Numbered from the stretch's first letter, positions 1 to 8,420 are shown. The stretch: 64,000 bases of DNA from Eggerthellaceae bacterium UBA3686 (GCA_002371495.1 DFIX01000021.1:488-64487); one strand, 5' to 3'. Notes: a model not told the origin generated them from the sequence alone. Numbers and translations: made by a program.

Positions 1-51
1 GAGACCAACGAGGCCGGCAAGGCCCTCGTCGCCGCAGGCCCGCAGCTCTAA
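1..51 (+). CDS. 3' end of an unidentified gene (partial)
   Basis: The first 17 codons of the window read in frame to a TAA stop and encode the Ala/Gly-rich tail ETNEAGKALVAAGPQL. A strong intrinsic terminator follows 26 bases later, which supports this frame as the real end of a plus-strand gene. The product cannot be named from 16 residues; the main part lies upstream of the window. Confidence 0.5.
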   Translation, partial: ETNEAGKALVAAGPQL

Positions 52-77
52 GCCAGAAAGCGACATCCGCTTCCTCA

Positions 78-105
78 GGGGCAGCCAGTCGGCTGCCCCT
101 TTTTT
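78..105 (+). terminator. Intrinsic terminator
   Basis: A perfect 9-bp stem (GGGGCAGCC / GGCTGCCCC) with a 4-base loop is followed by six T residues. It ends the transcription unit whose last codons are at the window start. Confidence 0.9.
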
Positions 106-123
106 CGACAGGGCGTCATCGGC

Positions 124-322
124 GGTGCGCTACGCAATCCGGCTGGCCGCCGAGGGGCTTCGGGGCAAGCGCGGGCTAATCGCTCGTCGTTTCGGCGCGG
201 CAGCTGCGGAACTCGCGCGCTTCGCGCGCTCAGACAGTCCTCGCTCCCGCCGCGCCTACACTCCTCGCAGCCCGCAAAAGCCCCGAAGCCCCTCGGCGGC
301 CAGCCGGATTGCGTAGCGCACC
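124..322. repeat. Family B element, copy 1 (long inverted repeat with conserved core)
   Basis: Perfect 43-bp arms (124-166 and 280-322) enclose a 113-nt core. The core (167-279) is clearly related to that of the element at 44799-45039: both carry GCGGGCT near the left, GGCAGCTGCGGAACTC-like and CAGTCCTCGCTCCCG-like stretches, and GCAGCCCGC at the right. The arms of the two copies are unrelated in sequence. Inside the core, GCGGGCT (171-177) can pair with AGCCCGC (269-275), and a GCGCGC-TTC-GCGCGC hairpin lies near the middle. No convincing coding sequence is present. It could be an RNA structure, a mobile palindromic element or a nucleoid-level site; the sequence alone does not decide. Confidence 0.7.
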
Positions 323-348
323 GATGAGGTGTTTCTTGTAAAACGTAG

Positions 349-468
349 CGATGCTGCGGCCGGAGGCGTGACTCCGGCGATTCTGCAGCCACAAACTTCT
401 TAAATACATTTAGGTTAAGGCGAAGCCAAGCCGGAGCGCGCCTCCGGCCGCAGCATCGCGGTGGGACG
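349..468 (+). repeat. Family A element, copy 1
   Basis: Perfect 20-bp arms (349-368 and 439-458) enclose the family A core, which contains GTGACTCCGGCGATTCTGCAG, a short AT-rich middle and GCCGAAGCCAAGCCGGAGCG. The right flank CGGTGGGA is shared with other copies. The inner CTCCGGC and GCCGGAG can pair, giving a second stem inside the arms. The element lies just after family B copy 1 and ahead of the decarboxylase operon. It is non-coding. Confidence 0.8.
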
Positions 469-546
469 GAATTGAGCTTGACCAGATGTCAGACCGTTGC
501 CATTCCCAGAAAAAAAGACGGCTTCAAGGGTTAAAAGACTTTAATC

Positions 547-567
547 TAATGCCGATTAGTGGCATTA
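547..567. promoter_or_regulatory. Palindromic candidate operator ahead of the decarboxylase operon
   Basis: A perfect 7-7-7 inverted repeat, TAATGCC-gattagt-GGCATTA, lies 49 bases before the chosen start of the operon's first gene. Its position and symmetry fit binding by a dimeric regulator. No adjacent regulator gene identifies the ligand. Confidence 0.45.
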
Positions 568-615
568 TGGCTATTTGTATTTGTACTAGTCATCGTCAAA
601 AAGCGGAGGGACTCG

Positions 616-2010
616 ATGAGCAACCGAACAATCGGCTTTACCGAGACCGTCTTGCGTGACGCAGGCCAGAGCCTCATTGCTACGCGCCTGCCGTTCGACA
701 AGATGGAGCCAATCCTAAGCGAGCTCGATAAAGCGGGCTACTATTCACTCGAGTGTTGGGGCGGTGCCACGTTCGACGTGTGCCTGCGCTTCCTCAACGA
801 GGATCCGTGGGAGCGCCTGCGCAAGCTCAAGGCGGCCATGCCCAACACCAAGCTGCAGATGCTTCTGCGCGGCCAGAACATTTTGGGCTACAAGCATTAT
901 TCCGACGATATCGTGCGCCGGTTCGTGAAGGCGTCGGTCCGCAACGGCATCGACATCATCCGCATCTTCGATGCGCTGAACGACGTAGATAACCTGAAGG
1001 TTGCCACCGAAGCCGCCGTCGAGGCGGGCGCCATGGCATCGGGCGCCATTTCCTACACCACCAGCCCCGTGCACACCCTCGATGCGTACGTCAAGCTGGC
1101 AAAGGAAATGCAGGCGATGGGCGTGTCCACCATCTGCATCAAGGACATGGCTGGCATCATGACTCCGGCTGAAGCCTACGACCTGGTCTCGGCGCTGAAG
1201 GATGCCGTTGACCTGCCCATCGTGGTGCACACGCACTGCACGACCGGTATGGCTTACATGACCTACCTCAAGGCTGTCGAAGCTGGAGCCGACGTCATCG
1301 ACACCGCCATCTCGCCGTTCTCGGGCGGCACGTCGCAGCCCGCCACCGAGACGCTGTGCGTTGCCCTGAAGGGCCTCGGCTACGAAGTCAACTTGGACGA
1401 GCCGCTGCTCTACAAGATCGCCGACTACTTCAAGCCGATCCGCAACGACTACATCGATGACGGCACGCTGAACCCGATTTCGCTCACGACCGACACCCAG
1501 TGCCTGAACTACCAGATTCCAGGCGGCATGCTCTCGAACCTGCTCTCGCAGCTCGAGATGCTCAACTCGCTCGACAAGTTCGAAGAGGCTCTGAAGGAAA
1601 CCCCGCGCGTGCGCGAGGATCTGGGTTACCCGCCGCTGGTCACCCCGACCTCCCAGCTCGTCGGCACGCAGGCCGTGCAGAACGTGCTGGCCGGCGAGCG
1701 CTACAAGAACGTCGGTGCCGAGATTAAGGCTTACTGCCGCGGCGAGTACGGCAAGACGCCCGCTCCCATCAATCCCGAAATCCGCGAAAAGATCCTTGCC
1801 GGCGACCCGATCGTCGAGGGGCGCTACGCCGAGACCCTACCGGCCGACACGTTCGAGAAAACCAAGGCCGAGCTGGGCGACGTTGCCCGCTGCGAGGAAG
1901 ACGTGCTCTCCTACATCGCGTTCCCGCCGGTGGCCGAGAAGTTCTTCGAAGCCCGCACCGAGGCCGAGGAGCGCAAGGTCTCCTATAGCATCACGAAGGT
2001 GGAAGAATGA
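616..2010 (+). CDS. oadA: Oxaloacetate decarboxylase-type carboxyltransferase, alpha subunit without biotin domain
   Basis: This 464-residue protein is the carboxyltransferase domain of the pyruvate carboxylase / OadA / transcarboxylase 5S family. It should move a carboxyl group between oxaloacetate and carrier-bound biotin in the cytoplasm. Seen: the N-terminal RDAGQSLIATR signature (14-24), ECWGGATFD (46-54), the lysine that is carboxylated in the family within CIKDMAG (K176), and the metal-binding HTH pair (H205, H207). Usual OadA proteins carry a C-terminal biotin domain; here the protein stops before it and a separate carrier gene lies two genes on. The ATG at 616 is preferred over the in-frame ATG at 559 because GGAGGG precedes it and the extension is hydrophobic and unrelated to the family. 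It overlaps the next gene by four bases. A 5S-type transcarboxylase role is the main alternative, but the membrane subunits downstream favour decarboxylation. Confidence 0.85.
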   Translation: MSNRTIGFTETVLRDAGQSLIATRLPFDKMEPILSELDKAGYYSLECWGGATFDVCLRFLNEDPWERLRKLKAAMPNTKLQMLLRGQNILGYKHYSDDIVRRFVKASVRNGIDIIRIFDALNDVDNLKVATEAAVEAGAMASGAISYTTSPVHTLDAYVKLAKEMQAMGVSTICIKDMAGIMTPAEAYDLVSALKDAVDLPIVVHTHCTTGMAYMTYLKAVEAGADVIDTAISPFSGGTSQPATETLCVALKGLGYEVNLDEPLLYKIADYFKPIRNDYIDDGTLNPISLTTDTQCLNYQIPGGMLSNLLSQLEMLNSLDKFEEALKETPRVREDLGYPPLVTPTSQLVGTQAVQNVLAGERYKNVGAEIKAYCRGEYGKTPAPINPEIREKILAGDPIVEGRYAETLPADTFEKTKAELGDVARCEEDVLSYIAFPPVAEKFFEARTEAEERKVSYSITKVEE

Positions 2011-2345
2011 GCGTAGCAGACTATTGGGTAAACTCCCTTCTGGGCATCTGTGTGGTGTTCTTCGCTCTGGCCTTGCTGATCATCATCATCACGGTCATGA
2101 CGAAGCTCAACCTAACCGACGAACCCAAGAAGGCCAAGGCCGCAGCGGCCGCCGGTGCAGCACCTGCTGCAACAAGCGCCGCCGCGCCCAAGTTGGCGCC
2201 GGGAAGCGCTGGCGACCTTAAGCTGTACAACACCGACCCGCGTGACGCGGCCATGATCATGGCTATCGTGGCTGACGAATTGCAGAAGCCGCTCAACGAG
2301 CTGCGCTTCCTGTCGATTCGCGAAATCACGTCCAAGAAAGACTAG
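2007..2345 (+). CDS. oadG: Sodium-pump decarboxylase gamma subunit (OadG family)
   Basis: A 112-residue protein with one N-terminal membrane helix (about residues 8-31), an Ala/Pro-rich linker (about 45-65) and a short soluble tail. This is the usual plan of OadG-type subunits, which tether the carboxyltransferase and carrier to the membrane beta subunit and aid assembly. The start codon overlaps the stop of the alpha-subunit gene (ATGA), so translation is probably coupled. Sequence conservation in this family is low, so the call rests mainly on topology, length and operon position. Confidence 0.75.
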   Translation: MSVADYWVNSLLGICVVFFALALLIIIITVMTKLNLTDEPKKAKAAAAAGAAPAATSAAAPKLAPGSAGDLKLYNTDPRDAAMIMAIVADELQKPLNELRFLSIREITSKKD

Positions 2346-2359
2346 GAGGGCGAGCGCAC

Positions 2360-2752
2360 ATGAAATACGTTGTTACGCTCAAAGACAAGACCTACGAGGT
2401 TGAGGTCGAGCAGGGTGAGGCCATGATCCTCGACGAGTACGAGGTGAAGGCTCCTGCGGCTCCCGCTCCTGCAGCTGCCGCACCTGCAGCCGCTGCACCC
2501 GCAGCAGCTCCTGCGGCCGCGCCCGCAGCCGCCACGGCCGATGGCACGCCCGTCACCGCGCCGCTGCCCGGCAACGTGCTTTCCATCAAGGTCAGCCAGG
2601 GTGCTGCTGTGAAGGAAGGCGACGTGCTGCTGCTCATCGAGGCCATGAAGATGGAAAACGAAGTCGCAGCTCCGTGCGATGGTACCGTGAAGCAGATCGT
2701 CGTTTCTCAGGGCCAGATGGTCGCCACGGGCGATACGCTCATCGTCATTTAA
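2360..2752 (+). CDS. Biotin carboxyl carrier protein of the decarboxylase complex
   Basis: A 130-residue biotinyl carrier. An N-terminal segment (1-30) is followed by an Ala/Pro-rich flexible linker (31-58) and a C-terminal biotinyl domain with the canonical EAMKMENEV motif; K97 is the expected biotin attachment site. It shuttles carboxybiotin between the alpha carboxyltransferase and the beta membrane decarboxylase. AGGAGG lies upstream of the ATG and the gene is 14 bases after oadG. The separate carrier explains why the alpha subunit lacks a biotin domain, an arrangement also known from methylmalonyl-CoA and glutaconyl-CoA decarboxylases. Confidence 0.9.
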   Translation: MKYVVTLKDKTYEVEVEQGEAMILDEYEVKAPAAPAPAAAAPAAAAPAAAPAAAPAAATADGTPVTAPLPGNVLSIKVSQGAAVKEGDVLLLIEAMKMENEVAAPCDGTVKQIVVSQGQMVATGDTLIVI

Positions 2753-2761
2753 GGGCAGCCC

Positions 2762-3952
2762 ATGGAAAACGCAGTTAACATCCTAATGCGATTGTGGGAG
2801 ACCTCGGGTTTCTACATGATCGTAAGCGACTGGCGACAGCTCATCATGATCGTCATCGCGCTCTTCTTGCTGTACCTCGGACTTGTGAAGAAGTTCGAGC
2901 CGCTGCTGCTCGTGGGCATCGCGTTCGGCATGTTGCTGGTCAACCTGCCCGGCTCCAACATGTACCACCCCGAACTGTGGGACGGCTACATCGCCGGTAC
3001 GACCACCATCACCGAGATATTCCACGAAGGCGGCTTATTAGACATATTGTATATAGGCGTCAAGTCGGGCCTGTACCCGTCGCTCATCTTCCTGGGCGTC
3101 GGTGCCATGACCGACTTCGGGCCGCTCATCGCTAACCCCAAGAGCCTGTTTTTGGGTGCGGCCGCGCAGCTCGGCATTTTCGCCGCCTTCCTCATGGCCG
3201 GCCTCATCTTCCAATTCGAGCCGAACGTAGCGGCTTCCATCGGCATCATCGGTGGCGCTGACGGCCCGACGGCAATTTGGCTGACCTCGAAGCTCGCGCC
3301 CGAGTATCTGGCTCCCATCGCGATTGCCGCGTATTCGTACATGGCCCTGATTCCGCTCATCCAACCGCCGGTCATGCGCCTGCTGACCACCGAGGAAGAG
3401 CGCAAGATCAAGATGGACCAGCTGCGCCCGGTTTCCAAGAAAGAGAAGATCATCTTCCCCATCGTGGTTACCGTGTTCGTATGCCTGCTGCTTCCGAGCG
3501 TTGCTCCGCTGCTCGGCTGCCTGATGCTCGGCAACCTGTTCAAGGAGTCCGGCGTGACGGACCGTCTGTCCGATACCGCCCAGAACGCCCTTATGAACAT
3601 CGTCACGATCTTCCTGGCCATCTCGGTTGGCGGCACGGCCCTTTACGACCGCTTCCTCACTCCGCAGACGATCTTCATCATCGTGCTCGGCCTGCTCGCT
3701 TTCGAGTTCGCCACCATCGGCGGCCTTCTGCTCGGCAAGCTCATGTGCAAGATCACGGGCGGCAAGATCAACCCGCTCATCGGGTCGGCCGGTGTTTCGG
3801 CCGTTCCCATGGCGGCACGTGTCTCCCAGAAGGAAGGCCAGCGCGCCAACCCGTCGAACTTCCTGCTCATGCATGCCATGGGTCCGAACGTGGCCGGCGT
3901 TATCGGTTCTGCTGTTGCGGCAGGCTTCCTGCTAGCCGTCTTCGGTGGGTAG
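2762..3952 (+). CDS. oadB: Sodium-ion-translocating decarboxylase beta subunit
   Basis: A 396-residue polytopic membrane protein of the OadB/MmdB/GcdB family. It decarboxylates carboxybiotin and couples this to Na+ export. Seen: an N-terminal helix, many hydrophobic segments, the conserved IGIIGGADGPTAIW stretch (about 160-173), a cytoplasmic charged loop (about 215-238), and the C-terminal PLIGSAGVSAVPMAARV and HAMGPNVAGVIGSA motifs. Length is typical. It is the last gene of the operon and ends 26 bases before a strong terminator. Together the four genes form a complete membrane decarboxylase; oxaloacetate is the expected substrate because the alpha subunit is of the pyruvate-carboxylase type. 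Confidence 0.9.
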   Translation: MENAVNILMRLWETSGFYMIVSDWRQLIMIVIALFLLYLGLVKKFEPLLLVGIAFGMLLVNLPGSNMYHPELWDGYIAGTTTITEIFHEGGLLDILYIGVKSGLYPSLIFLGVGAMTDFGPLIANPKSLFLGAAAQLGIFAAFLMAGLIFQFEPNVAASIGIIGGADGPTAIWLTSKLAPEYLAPIAIAAYSYMALIPLIQPPVMRLLTTEEERKIKMDQLRPVSKKEKIIFPIVVTVFVCLLLPSVAPLLGCLMLGNLFKESGVTDRLSDTAQNALMNIVTIFLAISVGGTALYDRFLTPQTIFIIVLGLLAFEFATIGGLLLGKLMCKITGGKINPLIGSAGVSAVPMAARVSQKEGQRANPSNFLLMHAMGPNVAGVIGSAVAAGFLLAVFGG

Positions 3953-3978
3953 CCCTGAATCGCATATAGCTTCCAAAT

Positions 3979-4006
3979 GGGGCGGGTGTTCACCCGCCCC
4001 CTTTTG
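3979..4006 (+). terminator. Intrinsic terminator of the decarboxylase operon
   Basis: A perfect 10-bp stem (GGGGCGGGTG / CACCCGCCCC) with a 2-base turn is followed by C and a TTTT run. Confidence 0.9.
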
Positions 4007-4051
4007 TTTGCGCATCTGCACCTATTTCAGCTGGTATGCAGCAGAGGGATT

Positions 4052-4057
4052 TATAAT
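4052..4057 (+). promoter_or_regulatory. Candidate -10 box of the polyprenyl synthase gene
   Basis: A consensus TATAAT lies 38 bases before the ATG of the next gene. No good -35 hexamer is seen at 16-18 bases, so only the -10 element is proposed. Confidence 0.4.
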
Positions 4058-4095
4058 GGGCGGAAACGTTTGAACCTACGAGCGAAAGCTGCACC

Positions 4096-5148
4096 ATGAT
4101 CGATTTCAACGAACTGATAAAAGAGGGCGACGATATTCAGTCGTTCGAGGATTACCTCAATCGCTACGCTGACCGCGTAGGCGAAGCCGTAAATGCGTTT
4201 ATTCCCAAAGGTACGCATCCCGATATGGACCGCTACCTGTACGCGCCGCTGCTGGAATACAGCAAAAACGGCGGAAAACGCCATCGTCCGCTTATTTGCT
4301 TTGCTGCCTGTATGGCAGTCGGAGGCGATGCGTCCAGGGCTCTAAGCGCGGCTGCGGCAATCGAGAACTTCCATACGGCGGCGCTCATCCACGACGACAT
4401 CGCCGATGATGCCGAGCTGCGTCGCGGCGAGCCCTGCCTGCATTTACGGGAGGGCTTGGGCCTAGCTATAAACATGGGCGATTTGGGCTTGCAATTGGTT
4501 AACGGCACGGTCGCCAAGGACCCAGGGCTCGACGACCACACAAAAGTGCGCGTTCTTACAGAACTGATCGAGATGACGAAGCGCACCATCGAGGGCCAGG
4601 CGCTCGACATCGGTTGGGCGCGTGATGGGCGCTACGATATTACGCCGGAAGACTACCTGATAATGGCCACGTGCAAGACGGCCCACTATTCGGGTGCTGT
4701 GCCTTTGGCGATTGGGGCCATCATCGGCGGCGGCACCGAGGCCCAGGTCGAGGGCTTGCGCAATTACGGGCTGGACACCGGGCTCGCTTTCCAGATACAA
4801 GATGACCTGCTCAACTTGGTTGGAAAGTCCGAATCCACGAAGAAGGGCTTCCGCGACGATATCACCGAAGGCAAGCGAACGTTGGTGGTGGTGCACGCCC
4901 TGCAGAACCTGGGCGAGGCAGATCGCGCGCGCTTGGTCGAGATTCTTTCGTCCCGCACTAAAGATCCCGCGTTGCTCGAAGAGGCCGTTCAGATTATGAG
5001 CGAATCCGGAAGCATCGACTACGCGCGAAACTATGCCGAGAACCTTACCTCGATTGCAAAGAACCGCTTGGTTGACATGCTCGAGCCTTCGCGTGCGCGC
5101 GACTTGCTCATATCGATGGCCGATTGGTTCGTAAGCAGGTTGAAGTAA
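4096..5148 (+). CDS. Polyprenyl diphosphate synthase
   Basis: A 350-residue trans-prenyltransferase that condenses isopentenyl diphosphate onto allylic diphosphates, making C15-C40 chains for quinones or cell-wall lipid carriers. Seen: GGKRHRP (about 60-66, substrate binding), the first Asp-rich motif in LIHDDIADDAELRRG (about 97-111) and the second in FQIQDDLLN (about 232-240). The residues that set chain length cannot be read confidently, so the product length is open (GGPP, hexa- or heptaprenyl). The gene stands alone between a terminator and a peptidoglycan-binding protein gene. No clear Shine-Dalgarno sequence precedes the ATG. Confidence 0.88.
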   Translation: MIDFNELIKEGDDIQSFEDYLNRYADRVGEAVNAFIPKGTHPDMDRYLYAPLLEYSKNGGKRHRPLICFAACMAVGGDASRALSAAAAIENFHTAALIHDDIADDAELRRGEPCLHLREGLGLAINMGDLGLQLVNGTVAKDPGLDDHTKVRVLTELIEMTKRTIEGQALDIGWARDGRYDITPEDYLIMATCKTAHYSGAVPLAIGAIIGGGTEAQVEGLRNYGLDTGLAFQIQDDLLNLVGKSESTKKGFRDDITEGKRTLVVVHALQNLGEADRARLVEILSSRTKDPALLEEAVQIMSESGSIDYARNYAENLTSIAKNRLVDMLEPSRARDLLISMADWFVSRLK

Positions 5149-5196
5149 TAAGAATCCTATTGAGGGCCGTTCGGGTTCAGGTGGTGTGATTAGGTC

Positions 5197-6111
5197 ATGA
5201 CAACTATGAAGACAATTCAGCTGGGCGATTCAGGCGCGGCAGTCGAGGACGTGCAGCAGCGCCTCGTTACAACGGGGTTGCTTGCCGAAGGCAACGTCAC
5301 AGGCGTATTCGACGAGTCCACGGCGGAGGCGGTTCGCGCGTTCAGGATGCGCGAAGGCCTAGAGCCGGGCGGCAAGGTTGATGACAAGACGTGGGCTGCG
5401 CTCGTCGATGCGTCGTACCATATCGGGGATCGGACCCTGTATTTGCGCATGCCTTATTTTCATGGCAACGACGTGCTCGAATTGCAACAGGCGCTCGGAG
5501 CGCTCGGGTTTCCGACGGGTCCCGAAGATGGCATCTTCGGCGCTTTCACCGAAGATGGTGTACGCAAGTTCCAGCGCAATATGGGGCTGCCTTCCGACGG
5601 CATCGTCGGCGCCTACACCTTTGCGACCATTCGCAACCTGGCTCATTCCTGGCAGGGCAAGAAATCGCTTAATTCGCCAATACATTTAGGGTTCGCACGC
5701 GCAGCTGACGTGCTCGAGCAAAATGCGCTGTGCCTGTTCGGTACCGATGATTTCACGCGTGGCGTGGCGTCGCGCATGTCGAATTTGGCGTTGGCCACTA
5801 ATCCTGCTTCGAAGATTCTCAGCGCGGACTCGCTGCTCGTGCAACCTGACGAAAAGATGCTCCTGGTTCATTTGGTGCTTCCCGACGAGGCCGTTGCCGT
5901 CGAGCACGTGCCGCGCGTGAGCTTCAGCCCCGACGATACGTTGGCCCTGCGCATGACACCTGCCATCGCCGCGGCGTACCGCAAGCCCGGCCCCCGCATG
6001 ATCGTCGAGCTGCCGGGTGCTTCGTGGGAAGACGCGGGCGAGTCCCGATCGATGCAACATTACGCAATTACGCTGCTCGACGCCCTATGCTCGGCGCTCG
6101 AACGTAGCTAA
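5197..6111 (+). CDS. Protein with two peptidoglycan-binding (PG_binding_1) domains
   Basis: A 304-residue protein. Residues about 7-70 and 84-150 are two tandem peptidoglycan-binding domains, each with the typical pattern of a VxxLQ-like start, G-x-F-x-x-x-T-x-x-A/G-V and FQ/FR. The C-terminal half (about 160-304) has no motif I recognise; it could be a degenerate amidase-like or unknown domain. No signal peptide is visible, so either it is exported by another route or it acts inside the cell. Similar proteins are common in Actinobacteria. Start choice: ATG 5197; an in-frame ATG at 5206 is possible. Confidence 0.7.
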   Translation: MTTMKTIQLGDSGAAVEDVQQRLVTTGLLAEGNVTGVFDESTAEAVRAFRMREGLEPGGKVDDKTWAALVDASYHIGDRTLYLRMPYFHGNDVLELQQALGALGFPTGPEDGIFGAFTEDGVRKFQRNMGLPSDGIVGAYTFATIRNLAHSWQGKKSLNSPIHLGFARAADVLEQNALCLFGTDDFTRGVASRMSNLALATNPASKILSADSLLVQPDEKMLLVHLVLPDEAVAVEHVPRVSFSPDDTLALRMTPAIAAAYRKPGPRMIVELPGASWEDAGESRSMQHYAITLLDALCSALERS

Positions 6112-6160
6112 CGGAGGCTTTGGGCTTTGCCGCAGGTTTGGGTTGTGGCTCCCGTGAATT

Positions 6161-6223
6161 CGCGGGGCGGCGTCTCTTCGCGTCTGCGAAGCATGGTTAG
6201 CTGAACCATGGGGCGTCCCCGCG
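6161..6223 (+). other. Compact structured intergenic sequence (three-way-junction-like)
   Basis: An outer 7-bp stem (CGCGGGG 6161-6167 with CCCCGCG 6217-6223) encloses two perfect hairpins, CTTCGC-gtct-GCGAAG (6176-6191) and ATGGTT-agctg-AACCAT (6193-6209). There is no T-run, so it is not a simple terminator. It lies 66 bases ahead of the ABC-F gene start. ABC-F genes of the antibiotic-response type often have structured leaders; a role here is only a guess. Confidence 0.4.
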
Positions 6224-6289
6224 TGCAGATGAAGACGGCTCTTTTCTACAGCCAAGCGTGCTGATTGGGTTTTTGCAAAGAGGTGAAGC

Positions 6290-8128
6290 GTGGCGTTTCT
6301 TTTAGGCTGCGAAAAAATGGCAATCGAGTTCCCGTCCAAGACGGTGTTCGACGAAATATCGCTCGGCGTGGATGCTGGCGAGCGTATCGGCATCGTCGGC
6401 CGCAACGGGGACGGCAAGTCGACGCTCATAAATGTTCTGGCAGGGCTTACGGAACCCGATCATGGGCGAGTCATCCGCACGAATGGTGTGACGGTCGGCG
6501 TGTTGGGGCAACGCGATGCGCTTGACGACGAGGCGAGCGTCGGGATGAGCATCGTCGGCGATGTGCCCGACTACGTTTGGGCGTCAGACGCGCGCACGCG
6601 CTCGATCATTGCAGGCATTGCAGGCGATATACCCTGGGAAGCTCAGGTGAAGACGCTTTCGGGCGGGCAGCGGCGAAGGGTGGACCTTGCGCGCCTGCTC
6701 GTCGGCGAGTACGACGTCATCATGCTCGACGAGCCTACTAACCACTTGGATGTGCGAGCCATCAACTGGCTTGCCCAGCATTTGAAAAGTCGTTGGCGCG
6801 AAGGCCAGGGGGCGCTTCTGGTCGTGACGCATGACCGCTGGTTCCTCGACGAAGTGTGCACAACGATGTGGGAGGTCCACGATCGCCGCATCGAGCCGTT
6901 CGAAGGCGGGTTCTCGGCTTATATCATGCAGCGTGTCGAGCGTGATCGCGTGGCGCGTGTTACCGAGGAGCGTCGGCAAAATAAGCTGCGCCGGGAGCTT
7001 GCCTGGCTTTCGCGTGGTGCCCAAGCCCGCTCGACAAAGCAGAAGTTCAGGATCAAGGCAGCCCAGGAGCTCATTGCCGATGTGCCGCCCCTGCGAAACG
7101 AGCTCGAGCTCAAGCGCATGGCCGTCGCACGTTTGGGTAAGCAGGTCGTGGACGTCAAGAACGTTTCGGTCGCGTTTGCGGCCGCGGGGACCGAAGCGCA
7201 ATCTGAAGACGGTCTCAATTGGGTTTTGAGAGACGTCGAGTGGCTCATAGGCCCTGGCGACCGCATAGGCATCGTGGGCGAGAACGGCGCAGGCAAGACG
7301 ACCCTGCTCAACGTCATACAGAAGAAGCTCCGCCCGACAAAGGGTTATGTCAAGGTGGGCAAGACGGTAAAGTTCGCAGTGCTCTCGCAGCACCTCGACG
7401 AGCTCAATGCGGCGGGCGATGACCGCGTAAGGCAGGTTGTCGGCCGCTTCGGGCATGCCGTCATGCTCGACGGGCGCGATCAGACGCCTAAACAACTGCT
7501 CGAGCGGTTGGGCTTTACGAACGCCGACCTTAACGAGCCCGTCTGCGACTTGTCGGGTGGCCAGAAGCGCAGGCTTGCCCTGATGCTCATCTTGCTTGAA
7601 GAGCCGAACGTTCTGATCTTGGACGAGCCCGGAAACGACCTGGACGTCGACATGCTCGCCGCCGTCGAGGATCTGCTCGACGGATGGCCGGGCACCCTGC
7701 TGCTCGTCACTCACGACCGCTACCTGATGGAGCGTGTAACCGATAACCAATACGCTCTGATTGATGGGCATTTGCGCCATTTGGCGGGCGGCATCGACGA
7801 GTACCTGAAAATAATGAGGGAGCTTGCCGAACGTGATGACGCCAAAGACGCCGTGCCGATGACCCGTTCGGTGAAATCAGCTGCAGAAGGCGAGCAGGCG
7901 CTCTCGAATGCCGACATGCGCGCGCTGAAGAAGACGCTGCAGTCCACCGAGCGCAAGATGCGCACGCTCGAATCCAAGATCGAAGACGCGAACGGGCGCC
8001 TGCACGCCGCCGACCCGACCGACTTCCAGGCTCTCGGCTCGATTCAGGCCGAAATCAACGACTTCCAATCCCAGCTTGAAGACCTCGAGCTTGTTTGGCT
8101 CGAGACTGCAGAATCTTTGGGTATGTAG
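6290..8128 (+). CDS. ABC-F family ATP-binding protein (Uup-like)
   Basis: A 612-residue soluble protein with two ABC ATPase domains and no membrane segment, as in ABC-F translation factors. Seen: Walker A GRNGDGKST (37-45), signature LSGGQRRR (123-130), Walker B MLDEPTNHLD (145-154), a charged interdomain linker (about 220-275), second Walker A GENGAGKTT (about 327), signature LSGGQKRR (about 421) and LDEPGNDLD (about 444). The C-terminal 80 residues are heptad-rich coiled coil, which is typical of Uup. It likely acts on ribosomes or branched DNA. GTG 6290 is preceded by AGAGGTG. Which ABC-F subgroup it belongs to cannot be settled by eye. Confidence 0.88.
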   Translation: MAFLLGCEKMAIEFPSKTVFDEISLGVDAGERIGIVGRNGDGKSTLINVLAGLTEPDHGRVIRTNGVTVGVLGQRDALDDEASVGMSIVGDVPDYVWASDARTRSIIAGIAGDIPWEAQVKTLSGGQRRRVDLARLLVGEYDVIMLDEPTNHLDVRAINWLAQHLKSRWREGQGALLVVTHDRWFLDEVCTTMWEVHDRRIEPFEGGFSAYIMQRVERDRVARVTEERRQNKLRRELAWLSRGAQARSTKQKFRIKAAQELIADVPPLRNELELKRMAVARLGKQVVDVKNVSVAFAAAGTEAQSEDGLNWVLRDVEWLIGPGDRIGIVGENGAGKTTLLNVIQKKLRPTKGYVKVGKTVKFAVLSQHLDELNAAGDDRVRQVVGRFGHAVMLDGRDQTPKQLLERLGFTNADLNEPVCDLSGGQKRRLALMLILLEEPNVLILDEPGNDLDVDMLAAVEDLLDGWPGTLLLVTHDRYLMERVTDNQYALIDGHLRHLAGGIDEYLKIMRELAERDDAKDAVPMTRSVKSAAEGEQALSNADMRALKKTLQSTERKMRTLESKIEDANGRLHAADPTDFQALGSIQAEINDFQSQLEDLELVWLETAESLGM

Positions 8129-8136
8129 CGCCTCCC

Positions 8137-8262
8137 GTCCCGCCGCGCGCCCGCGGCAGGTGGCGCGCTCCGGCTTGGCTTCGGCTAACTGATATGAATA
8201 GACAGGAATGGTGCCTGCAGAATCGCCGGAGTCACGCCACCTGCCGCGGGCGCGCTGCTTTA
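8137..8262 (-). repeat. Family A element, copy 3 (minus orientation)
   Basis: Perfect 20-bp GC-rich arms (8145-8164 and 8236-8255) enclose the family A core read on the minus strand: GCGCTCCGGCTTGGCTTCGGC, an AT-rich middle, then CTGCAGAATCGCCGGAGTCAC. The arms share no sequence with those of the neighbouring copy at 8302-8420. The two copies form an inverted pair, about 40 bases apart, between the ABC-F gene and the lysozyme gene. Confidence 0.8.
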
Positions 8263-8301
8263 ACCGGTTTGATGGATTCCCATTACGTCGAATTCTCGAA
8301 G

Positions 8302-8420
8302 CGATGCTGCCGGCGGAGGCGCGACTCCGGCGATTCTGCAGGCACATTCTTCTTAAATCCACATAGGTTTAGCCGAAGCCAAGCCGGAGCGCGCCTCCGC
8401 CGGCAGCATCGCGGTGGGAT
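8302..8420 (+). repeat. Family A element, copy 2 (plus orientation)
   Basis: Perfect 20-bp arms (8302-8321 and 8392-8411) enclose the core GACTCCGGCGATTCTGCAG ... AGCCGAAGCCAAGCCGGAG, followed by the shared flank CGGTGGGAT. The arms resemble those of copy 1 except for paired changes (GCGGCC/GGCCGC there, GCCGGC/GCCGGC here) that keep the stem intact. It is the plus-strand half of the inverted pair with 8137-8262. Confidence 0.82.
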
